Shown piece after piece: positions 39,345 to 48,929 of a stretch of DNA of 64,000 nucleotides (position 1 is its first letter; each line of letters starts with the position of its first letter). The notes under the pieces are model-generated. The model was given only the letters and a program-made list of their open reading frames with translations, was not told the origin of the DNA and searched no databases. This stretch comes from Trochalopteron elliotii (lineage: Eukaryota > Chordata > Aves > Passeriformes > Leiothrichidae). The DNA is taken from contig JANPWX010000108.1 of NCBI GenBank assembly GCA_024734555.1, positions 2,249,009 to 2,313,008 of the forward strand, read 5' to 3'. The translations under genes were made by a program, and so were the position numbers.

Positions 39345-39682
39345 TGTCGTGGTTTGAAAGCAAAATGATTGAGAGGCTCCAAGTCAGAAATACAATTTAA
39401 TAGGAAGAAGAAAAAAGGATAAAGTAAAATAAATGCAATAATACAAAAAAAAAAACCACTGACAGAGTCAGAATACAACCTGAGCGGGATGATGGAAAGA
39501 GTGATCCCATAGAAAGGTCTGGTATCTCTGATCCTCTGGGAACCCAATGGGTAAGGTCTCCCGTATTGTCTTAAATCCCAGATTATATCCAGGTGAGAAT
39601 TTTTGGCTCCTCCCCCTGGGCAAAGCATCTCACAATGGGATAATGAGTCATACAGGGGGGTCCTTGATGGCCCATTAAAGAG

Positions 39683-39707
39683 AGATAACTCCCGGTGGGA
39701 GTTATCT
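39683..39707. repeat. Inverted repeat with 11-bp arms in LTR U3
   Basis: AGATAACTCCC at 39683-39693 and its exact reverse complement at 39697-39707 are separated by three bases. The homologous place in the LTR at 5379-6096 has only the left arm, so the right arm may have arisen by local inverted duplication. Confidence 0.85.
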
Positions 39708-39724
39708 ATGAGTCATGCAGCAGG

Positions 39725-39784
39725 CCATTAACAGAAGACCCATTAACAAAAGACACCTTAACAGAGGACACCTTAACAGAAGAG
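39725..39784. repeat. 15-bp tandem repeat in LTR U3, four units
   Basis: Four units of the form CC(A/T)TTAACAGAAGAC lie in tandem with one to three changes each. The related LTR near 5975-5990 has a single similar unit (CCATTACCAGAAGAC). Such direct repeats are common in retroviral enhancers. Confidence 0.85.
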
Positions 39785-39887
39785 GGAGGGGGAACCTGGG
39801 AGAACACTGCTTCAACAATTGGTTTCAACAGTTCATGAAGGTGGTGACAGAATACTTTGTGCATATCTTATACTACAACCCAGGACA

Positions 39888-40298
39888 CAGTCATACAAAG
39901 AAAGGCCTAAATATTTAAAACAGTCTAAACAACTTTGTGCAAGTTCTAAAATGTCTAAGTTCCATTTTTTTAAATAACTCAGGCTCTAGTAATCTAAGTT
40001 TCCTGTTAACACTGCTGACTTTGACTTTTCAGTAACTAGATGGCTTTTGAAAATACACTAAGGTGGTCTTTTGAAAATAGGAAAGGGTTGTTCCAAAATC
40101 AACTTTCAGTAGAAGTTCAGTGCCATCATTTGGGAACTGAGCACTTGGAATGAGTACCAATTAGAAATATGCAGAGTTGAAATCCAAAATTACCCTATTC
40201 TAAAATCAAAACTGTAACAGCAAAGATATATGCTACAGATTTTACATACCATGTGTTACATTTAATCTTATTTTTGCCAGAGTTGGGATTCAATGCCC
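39888..40298. other. Short non-coding gap between two solo LTRs
   Basis: About 400 bp of AT-rich sequence with no recognisable feature. It ends with ATGCCC (40293-40298), the left copy of the duplication flanking the next LTR. Confidence 0.6.
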
Positions 40299-41464
40299 GA
40301 GACAGTATTTCTTGTTTGGACTCAGATGTTTATTAATTCTTATCTATATTATAGTCTCACAAGCCCTGAGTTCTACAGCACTTCTAGCTAACTGATACTG
40401 TGCCTGTTTTTCAAGCCTGGCTAGCCTCGGCACCAATATCACTCCAGTGGGTTCTTGTTGCTCAGCAGTGTCAGCATGGCGAAGGCAGAAGAATGAAAGG
40501 AGGGATGCTGGAGAAGCTGGGTCACAACGAGTTTATTGATACTCCTGCGTGGAGCCCTCACCTCAGGTGTCAGTGTGACCAGAGACCACGACTGAACCTT
40601 GAGGGGGACCTTTTAACTGGGGGTGTAACACAGGAGGGGGCTTCAACCAAGGACCAATAAGTTTAATGGAGAGGTGTCTCATATCATAAACAAACATATA
40701 AAACAACCGTACACTGAACATTAGAAGGTGACAATCAGGATTCTGCCCAATCACTCAAATGCCTCTCCTAGAATCTTCCAGAAGCAGGGAGAGACCCTCA
40801 AAATGATGAACAAGAACAGGAGGTTACTTGCCAAGTGATGGGCAGATAACTGTCTTTGGGGGGAAAACTTAGGGAGAATACAGAACCAATCACAGAACTG
40901 TCACTGGGGAGAAAACAGGGATAAACCAAAAATGGGTAACAGAAAGGGTACAAGGAACAAACCATTTTACAAAAGAACATTAACTTATGAATTAAACTTA
41001 AAATTGAAAAATGCACTCCGACAACTAACAAAGGAAAAATGGAGCCATATCTATCTCTCTAGAAAGCCTTTTAAGGATAAACTGTCTAATTAAGAAATGA
41101 CCTAAATTATTTCTGCTTTTGACCCAATAACCAACCAGCCATGGCCTGCAATGTGGACTTTTCTATCCAATTACAAAATACCACCTAGACCCATGAAGAA
41201 GGTGAAAAGGAAGGACTAGCCTCCCCTCTAAAACATCCATCTCGCTTTATATATATCTTACTATATTCTAAAACCTTAAACCCTTTGTTTTCCACCATGT
41301 GATATTACACACTACTATTCAAACTACACACCCATAATCCAAGTTCTATTCTCCACTTTTGGAAGCCTTCTCTAAGGCCTCAGGTAAAAAATGTAGTATT
41401 TTCTTGGGGGTCAGTGTCTGTCAGCACAAAAAGTCTAAAATTCTCAGTGACCAGGGTTCCAACA
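40299..41464 (-). mobile_element. Long solo LTR, ERVK-like, with ATGCCC duplication
   Basis: The 6-bp ATGCCC occurs at 40293-40298 and at 41465-41470, an exact duplication of the length made by betaretrovirus-like (ERVK) integrases. The 1166 bp between them form the insertion. On the minus strand it starts TGTTGGAACC. It has a TATATAAAG element (plus 41245-41254) and two AATAAA signals (plus 40532-40537 and 40329-40334). The 3' terminus reads CTGTCTC instead of the usual CA, so a base or two may have changed there. No internal retroviral genes are present. The open frames inside are short. Confidence 0.85.
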
Positions 41465-41470
41465 ATGCCC

Positions 41471-41577
41471 TACCTGCCTTCTCTATCTATTCATAACTAA
41501 CATTTCAAAGGCATAAGCTCGAAAAATACTTTATTTTTAAAGGCATATATTACACAGATACGGAGAGGGAGTGAGGA
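41471..41577. other. Short unassigned gap
   Basis: About 100 bp between the LTR and the CR1 remnant, with nothing recognisable. Confidence 0.5.
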
Positions 41578-42345
41578 AAAAGTATTTACTTGTTGATCCT
41601 GTTCCACCAAGATTGTATCTTCCTTGCTCCAACCTTTCTGCTTGGTCTCTGGGACTTGAGATTCCTGAGGGGTGGTCTTGCCAGGAAAGACCGAGGCAAA
41701 AAGACATTTAATCTCAGCCTTTTCCAAATCCTGTGTAACCAGGTCACCCATCTCATAGTACACTGGGCCCACACTATCCATAGTCTTCCTTTTGTGTACT
41801 TCCAGAAGGCTTTCTTGTGGTTTTTAACACCTCTGGATAGATTCAATTACATTTGGGCTTTGACTTTCTTAAACCCATCTCTGCATGCTAAGACAATATC
41901 TGTGTATCCCTCCAAAATTACCCATTCTTGCTTCTGCTCTCTGTATGCTTCATTTTTGTGTTAGAGTTTGGCCAGGAACTTCTTGTTCATCCACAAAAGT
42001 CTCCTGGCATTTTTGTCTGACTTCCTACTCATTAAAGGCAACAGAAAATCCTTAAGTATTAATCAGTTTTCTTTTCTTGGGCCCTTATTTCCTTTAGGGC
42101 TTTATCCCATGTGACCCTTTCAAGCAAAATTTTGAAGCCAAAATCTGCCCTTCTGAAGTCCAGGGCTATGAGCTTGATTTTTAACTTCCCCTCTTCCTTC
42201 AGGATCCTGAACTCCACCAGTTTTTGGCTACTGCAGGCAAAGTCGCCTTTGACACACAACCCCGACAAGCTTCTCCTTGTTGGTGATTATGATGTTCAGT
42301 AGAGCACACTCACTTATTAGCTTCTCTGTCATTTGGGTCAGGAAC
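41578..42345 (-). pseudogene. CR1 LINE ORF2 remnant, endonuclease end to pre-RT region
   Basis: Minus-strand frames carry stretches typical of bird CR1 ORF2. KLVEFRILKEEGK and LDFRRADFG lie in 42059-42268, and GDLVTQDLEKAEIKCLFASV lies in 41497-41781. In intact elements these follow the endonuclease domain and precede the reverse transcriptase. The DNA order (CTTCTGAAGTCCAGGGCTATG, AACTCCACCAG, TCTCCTTGTTGGTGA from low to high coordinate) fits a minus-strand CR1. Frameshifts and stops break it into at least three frames, so it is dead. The 3' half with the reverse transcriptase is missing. The nearby LTR ends about 110 bp away, but I saw no CR1 sequence beyond it. Confidence 0.85.
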
Positions 42346-43664
42346 ATGTATTATTTTCTGGACTTGCCTTGCTTTGCTTTCTCACATCATTTATATGATG
42401 ATGTAATTGATGCATCTTCCCAGTATGTGTGACTACTGGGGAGAAGAGAATGTTTCTGGATGAGTAGAGTTCATCATACTGTTTCACAAGTTGGAGAAGA
42501 AACATATTTATCTTTTGTGGCTCACAAGAAAGCTCTAGAACAGTATGTGATGAAGGAAAAGTCCAAATGCTACCAATGCAACTTATGAGCAAGTAAACAG
42601 AAAAGTCCTCAGAGTGTCACTCTGAATTGTAAATGAAGAGGAAAACCTAAGTAGAATATTTGCTTCTTTCAAAGAATCAGGTTTGAAATGTTTACTGTAC
42701 AGGCTGACAGTTATAAGACATAATTTGTTTTCCCACTTTTCTATTTTTCTGAAATGCGTAGGCATTAATTGGACTAGAAAGGGCCTCTAAAGCCTCATGT
42801 TGCTATATAATGTTTTACAATCAAGGTTTCAGATTTTAACTTTTTCTCAAAACAGTGTTGATCATAAAAGAGATATCTTTCTGCTTTTAGCACTTAGTTT
42901 TCATTTCCTTCCAGCTAATGCCAGCAATAACTAGTGCTTCAGCAGCTTATTATTCATTAAATGTTCATTTAAAACACATTTTCTTCTGTATACTTTGGAC
43001 TCTAAATAGTGTTTTGATACCTAGAGCCTTTTATAGTATAAGCCTTTTTGTTTTCAAATACAATTTAGTTTGATTTTTTAAAACAAGGGGGTTTTTTATA
43101 CACTTTATTTTATTTGTAAAATTTCCAGGCTTAGCTTTAGTTAAAAAAAAAAATCATGGAAAATATAAGAATATTGCTCCCCAATCCAACAAAAGTAGGG
43201 GAAAAAAATGATCCTTTTAAAAAACCCTTATAAATATGGTATTCCAGTGCACTTTTACTAGACACTCCAAGTCTGCCAGAAACAAGTTCAAAATATTTCT
43301 GATTTGAAGTTGTAATCCAGATTCTATATAGCCTTGGAGCTGTACCCAATGGACCATCACACTATTTTAAAAAAAATAAAGGATGAATACACTTTGATAA
43401 ACTATTTCTTTTCAACATGACGTGAAATTGGGTTCATCAACCACCCAGGTTTAGGCACACATTTTTACTGTGAGAGTTAAACAGGGTTTCTGCTCAAACC
43501 TCCTTTATACCAAGCAGGTTCTTCCAAAGAACAGTTCCAAACAAGAGCCTGTCTCTAGGAAGACACTGGAGAGACTCCCTGCACAAGCAGCTCACTTAGT
43601 TATCTAAACTTGAGATCAAAATTACACCTTTTCCTCTTACAAGCAGAAAACTAGAAATTAAGGA
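42346..43664. other. Non-coding DNA, no feature recognised
   Basis: AT-rich, with short A runs (43143-43153 and 43366-43378). The first 150 bases may be a strongly diverged continuation of the CR1 remnant. No gene was seen. Confidence 0.5.
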
Positions 43665-44446
43665 AAGGCCCTGGGTGTCCTGGTGGATAGCAAGTTGAGC
43701 ATGACTTAGCAAAGCATCCATTGCAGCAGCAAAGAACCTTCTGGGCCGCATTGTATACTGTCATATATCACTGCCTGATGGGAGTATTTGAAGAGATAGA
43801 GACAGACTCTTCCAGGAGATGCACAGTGACATGACATGGGGCAGCAGACACAAGCTGCAACCCCAGAAATTCTGACAAGGTACTAGAAAATTGTTGCAGT
43901 GCATGATTGAGGTTTTTCAAAGTTGTATATGTATTTTGTTTACTTGTCTGTATTGGTATGTCCCTTTCAAAACCCTCCCCCCCATTCCCAAATCCCTGTG
44001 GTATCACCCTCATGGAACCACTCCCTCCCTTTCCCCCCAACTGGCCCGAAGTTCCCTCCTGCCCAGGCTGCGCCCTGGATACTTAAGGAGAGAATGGAAG
44101 CCTGAAGCTTGCTCTGGCACGTGGACTCCACAGGAATCAAACCCTTCAAACCTGCGTGTGTGACTGGGACCCATGAACTGTCACTTTATGCTGGTATCTA
44201 CTGCTTAGCCAGTAAGCAGACCAGAAAACCACCTCAGAAAACATTCACCCTCTGAGAGAAATCAGCTGCTCAGCCAAATTGCACCGAGATGCTGTGGGAT
44301 CTCCATCCTTGGAAATATTTCATTTTTGCCTGGACAAAAGCCTTGAGCAGCCTGGTCTGACTCCAAAATCAGTCCTATTTTCACCAGGTGGTTAGACTAA
44401 TTTACCTTAAAATGTCTTTTCCAACCTAAATTATTCTATGAGTCTT
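43665..44446 (+). mobile_element. CR1 LINE 3' fragment, internally deleted and interrupted
   Basis: The left part reads GGCCCTGGGTGTCCTGGTGG, AAGTTGAGCATGA and CTTCTGGGCCGCATTG, which are CR1 coding-region blocks. It then jumps to a later block (GCACAGTGACATGACATGGG, with GACACAAGCTGCAA), so several hundred bases have been deleted. After the insertion at 43892-44236 the CR1 resumes with the ATGCTGTGGGATCTCCATCC and GCCTGGACAAAAGCC blocks. It ends at TTCCAACCTAAATTATTCTATGAG. Plus orientation. Confidence 0.8.
43892..44236. mobile_element. Short LTR-like insertion within the CR1
   Basis: About 345 bp interrupt the CR1 alignment. The insertion starts TGTTGCAGTG and ends CCACCTCA, giving TG...CA termini. 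It is flanked by GAAAAT (43886-43891) and GAAAAC (44237-44242), a probable 6-bp duplication with one mismatch. A C-rich stretch (43974-44045) and CTTAAGG (about 44083) may belong to a promoter in plus orientation, but I see no AATAAA, so strand and family are open. An alternative boundary at 44222 uses AGAAAA repeats. The insertion is younger than the CR1 that hosts it. Confidence 0.55.
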
Positions 44447-44535
44447 TCAAAATTACAAAGAACTTAAAGCAGACATTTGCTGTATTGACTGTGCTTTCAC
44501 ATCAAGCTACTGGCAAAACAGTCTACAAACATTCA

Positions 44536-44598
44536 CCAAAAAAACCAACCAAACAAACAAACAAAAAAAAACCCAAACAAACAAACAAAAAAAAAACC
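44536..44598. repeat. A-rich (CAAA)n low-complexity tract
   Basis: It consists of CAAA and CCAA units separated by A runs, imperfect throughout. Confidence 0.9.
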
Positions 44599-47500
44599 CT
44601 TCTTCTAAGTTACTTTTTTTCACCAAAGAATATAATTTTGCTCAGTTTGGAGAGCAATAACATCTCTAAGAGTTTCCTTAGATGCAAATGGTCAACTCTG
44701 CTAAGAGACCTACTCTTGTTCCTCTCCATCTATAGCCCAGATACATTGCCAACTCAAACTCCTATGTATTAGCCAAATATGAAACAGACTGAAAAGGCCA
44801 ATAAAGGTCACCCTGTAACCCAGCCTTGTGGCCAGAAGAATGTGTCTGTGGGTGTGGCACACCATAATTAAAGTCTGATTTCCTCACTTTTACACTGATA
44901 TTACTTTAACTTGCTTTAAAAGTGCCTTAGTCACTCAGCCAGATCAGAATGATAGGCATAACAGATGCAAATTTGTACCCAGTAACACATGTTGCTGGTG
45001 ATTAAAAAACACAGAACAGAAACTAATGTTAATGAATTCTGCATACCATAAATAGTGAATTACCCTTGCTGCTACAAACATCCACAAAGGCAAACCTTGA
45101 CAGAAAAGAGCATCAAAAAGAAACAATTAGGATATCCTTTCTAAACAGACATTACAAAAGGTTGGTCACACAAATCTCAGTTACTCTTAACTTCTAGCAG
45201 CATTGCATGGTACCAGACTCTGTTTGAGATAGGCAGTCCTGTACACAGTGTAAAACTTGCAGCAGCTGGGGAAGGACCACCAGCATTACATGGCTCATCC
45301 CTTCCACACATCTGTTTGACAGTGAAGGTTCACAGCCCAAAGCACTCTAGCCACACATTGGATTCCCAAGATGTAAATGTGTCAATCAAACTTTCTAAAA
45401 AAACAGGCAACTTCTTGTCAGTGTACACCCTTCTAATACATGGAACAAATCAGCCTTCAATATTTAAGTATTCATGGCCATTTTGCTGCTTGCAAACCAC
45501 TATATAGAAAATCCTCTCAACTTGTGCAATATTGCTGACTTCACCAAGCTTGTATCCATAAATGAATGAGCTTTAGTTCAGGGTATTTATCAAGTTTAGG
45601 TATTGAACCCACTTGCTCTGTACTTGTTGATATCCATACAAACTTTTTGGATGTTTGCATCAACATTTGAAAAAGTAAATACACCATTTTTTTTCCATTT
45701 CAGTTAGGTGATCACAAATGCTGAGGGACTCAAAGAAGATGCAAAGAAAGTGGGTGTGCAGCATTCACTGAAGAACATTTTGGTATGAGGCGTTTGCTTA
45801 AATTCTTCACCATTTCATAGAAGGACAGTCAAAATAATAGAAAAATTTGAACAGATTCTTAGTATCCCATCTAAAATTATATACTCGGGGGCAGAGGAGT
45901 GAGATTACATTTGTATATCCACTACAAGGACCTAGTCACAATACTAGAATCTCACTTCAAGTGTGATGACAGACTTCTTCAAAGTTCGTGCATGCTGGAC
46001 ACTTGAACATCAGCTAAATGATGACCTGTGACCTGCACACACTCTAATTTTACACAAATTGTCAAGATACAAACAGAACCCTGGGAAGATATTTTAAATA
46101 GTGCATGAATTAGTGATTAAAACACCCCAAAACATTCAAAATCATTTTAATTGCACTCAGAGGATTGTTATACTGTCAGAAGACATAGCATCCTTACAGA
46201 CATCTCAGACAAGTGTTGGCATAAGAGAGTTAGGAAATAACATACATATGTTCTCATAGTGTATTTACAAAAAATGTAGGGAGAACATATGGCAGATACT
46301 GTCATGAATGTTACAGGGGAAAAAAAAGTGCTGTGAGCCCCATTCTCCCTTTCTGATGAGAACTGCAAATAAAAGCAACACGAGCAGAGTAACACCGCAA
46401 GTTGCAAACCAGATATTGATGGATCAGAAAAAGGCAAGACAACTACCATTCACTCAAATGCCTTTGGAAAGCATTGGCTACAACATTGTGAAAGATTAAA
46501 AGGATCTTTACTACTGGTTACACATGCAAGAAGGGTAATTGGTTTTTTAAAATAGATGTTTGGCTGAGTCAGGGATATATGTTATTCATCCCATGGTGCT
46601 TCAAGAACCAGATATTCAAGTCCACCTTTGCTGCTCAGTAAATTGAATTAAATTCTCAGTTTCAATCTGGAAATTAAATGAAATAAAATCATTGATATTA
46701 TTGTAGCTTTATGTAGTGTTCAATGACACCAGAATTTGACTGCATAACTGAATATCAACTATCCTCTAAAAACTGTTCTAATTACTAGTACAGTGTAAAT
46801 ATATTAGCATTGCAACTTTTGCCATTAATTTCTTCAGCAGTTTTCATTATCACTTAGGAAAATCTGAGGAAAGTACGGACATTTACTTCCAATTTTTCAA
46901 ACAAAATAATTTTTTAAACCCATCCATATTCTTTGTATTTAAAGTGTCATTTTGACAAAAAGCATCCCCTTTTCAGATTAGTTTTGCTAATGAAGGTCAG
47001 GGAAGGAAAAAAAAGAATATTGGCAAAAAATCCCACAGTTTTGATTCTTTACCAACATAATCTTGAATTTGGAAAAAAAATGTGCCTACAGGAGAAAGGA
47101 GAACAGAACTGAAAGAGGAGATGGGAAGTTTTAGTCTCTTTTACCCCAATTAAACCCCTAACGGGTTTTAATTGTATTTTAAGAAAAATAAACTCATTTC
47201 AATTTACTGTGACTGTTTCACAGGTATACATTTTACAAGCTTTTTCATTGTAAGTGCTCCACAAACCAGATTTCACATGAGTTCTGGTAAACTACTTAGA
47301 ATGCACTTTCAGAAATTAAACTTGGGCTAAATAGCAAAAACTGAGGAAAGAAGTACAAGAGTGTTCTAGCACATAAACAGAGAGAGAAAAATATTTTTTA
47401 AGACTACTGCTATAAGCACAGTATAAAGGATTATATGGCAGATGACCTGACACAATCTGTCCTATTAGAACTCCCAGAGTGGGATTCATTTGACCAGATG

Positions 47501-48083
47501 CAGAGGTCTGAAGCAGGACTCCAGGTCTGCAGGTGATGGAGTTGCCTACAGTCAGAAGAGACAACAGTCGCTTTCAGGCACAATTCATCTCCTACTAATT
47601 TCAACACCTAAACTGTTCTTCAATACCTCAGCTGTTAGTGGGAGGTGCTGCTGAGGCTCCTCTGCCAGAGCCGTCAAACAGATGCCAAAGGTTTGTGCAT
47701 TTATTTTCAAGGTCTCAAATGCTCTTTGCAGTTTCCAGGATGATTTCCTGGCCTGCAGTCCCTCTTCCTATGATCCACCCCACCCAACCTTGTGGAAAGA
47801 CCAATGTTGAGGTTAAAAAGAGCAGAGTTTCCATTTCTGACCATTTACAAGTGACTGATGGTAAAGTCAGTTGACTTTTCTGCTCAGTACAGGTCACCGA
47901 GGCCACTGCTGTCAGCCCTGAGCTGCTCCAAAGTAAAAGTTGTCTCCTTTTTATCAGGAATATGTGAAATGTCTGATTTATTGTACATCAGAGAAATATC
48001 TCTTCAGGTCAATGGATTTCTGTATGAAAAATCCCTCTTATAAGAGGTTGGTTAAAAAATAATATGTGACATTCAAAAAATCT

Positions 48084-48116
48084 CTGTGTGTGTGTATATA
48101 TATATATGTATATATT
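48084..48116. repeat. (TG)n(TA)n compound microsatellite
   Basis: About five TG units pass directly into about ten TA units with one interruption. Confidence 0.9.
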
Positions 48117-48310
48117 CCAAGCTACACTGACTTGGAAAAAAAACCAGTATAAGAAACAAACACTAGGTAGGTTAAGGGTAGCAATTTGTAAGATACTTTG
48201 CTGTCCATAACCCCTTTTCAAAATACTGAAATCTCTTCATATACTAAAAAAAAATATAGAATAAATCTTACAAGGAGAAGTAAATCAAAAGTACTGGAGA
48301 CAGCACCTGA

Positions 48311-48343
48311 CCAAACCAACCAACCAACCAAACAAACAAAAAA
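48311..48343. repeat. (CCAA)n(CAAA)n short tandem tract
   Basis: Four CCAA-type units are followed by CAAA units and an A run. Confidence 0.85.
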
Positions 48344-48716
48344 TGCAACAATAAAAAAACACTCAGAGTACAGCTGTTGATTGTTTTCATGTGAAAAGAA
48401 AAAGAGAACAGTCCAGTGGTCACCATTATGTAGATTTTATGTTGACCAGAGCTCTGAAGCTATACATGCTATTATGGATTTTTTTTTTGTGAATTATGTA
48501 TTTCTGCTATGTAAACAAAATCTGTTTCTAGAAACTTAAATCAAGCAATGGGAAAATGTTAGACTTCCAGTATAGTAGTAACTAACAACCACACAGAGAA
48601 GCAAAACTACCGTTATGAAATCTGGCATAAGACCTCCTCTTAGATAAGTACTTCATTGGTCCAAAAATTATTGGTTACACTTAAAACAGATAGTTATTAC
48701 TAAAATAGCATGTCTG

Positions 48717-48857
48717 TATTAATATATTAATATATTAATATATTAATATATTATATTAATTATATATCATATAATTAATTTAATATATTAATTTAATATT
48801 AATTAATAATTAATATAATAATATAAATTAATTATATATTAATATATTGATATATTC
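48717..48857. repeat. Pure A/T tract of ATTAATAT-type units
   Basis: About 140 bases contain almost no G or C. They are built of TAATATAT and AATTAATAT units and are self-complementary at many registers. The tract could form cruciforms or be unstable. It is a likely site of assembly or copy-number error. Confidence 0.95.
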
Positions 48858-48891
48858 CTAATTTTGACATTTGACTAGTATGATTTCAGGG

Positions 48892-48929
48892 TTATTATTA
48901 TTATTATTATTAGTAGTAGTAGTAGTAGT
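48892..48929. repeat. (TTA)n(TAG)n compound trinucleotide repeat
   Basis: Seven TTA units pass into six TAG units without interruption, 35 bases after the A/T tract. Confidence 0.93.

Larger units (their letters stand above)
39345..39887 (-). mobile_element. Solo LTR, ERVL-like, with CACAG duplication
   Basis: The segment begins TGTCGTGG and ends CCAGGACA on the plus strand. CACAG precedes it (39340-39344) and CACAG also occurs at the right edge (39886-39890), overlapping the last two LTR bases. This fits a 5-bp duplication with a 2-base loss. On the minus strand a GGGGGAGGAGCC box is followed by TATAAT (plus 39582-39587), which gives the orientation. Upstream of that, in U3, are a 15-bp tandem repeat (39725-39784) and an 11-bp-arm hairpin (39683-39707). 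It is related to the LTR at 5379-6096. The 138-codon minus frame across 39212-39628 is spurious. Confidence 0.8.

Noticed and set aside
39212..39628. Minus-strand open frame of 138 codons
   Set aside because: It spans most of a solo LTR and its flank; the hydrophobic residues come from T-rich LTR sequence.
41497..42268. Several minus-strand frames that might suggest a host gene
   Set aside because: The residues match the post-endonuclease part of CR1 ORF2, broken by frameshifts.
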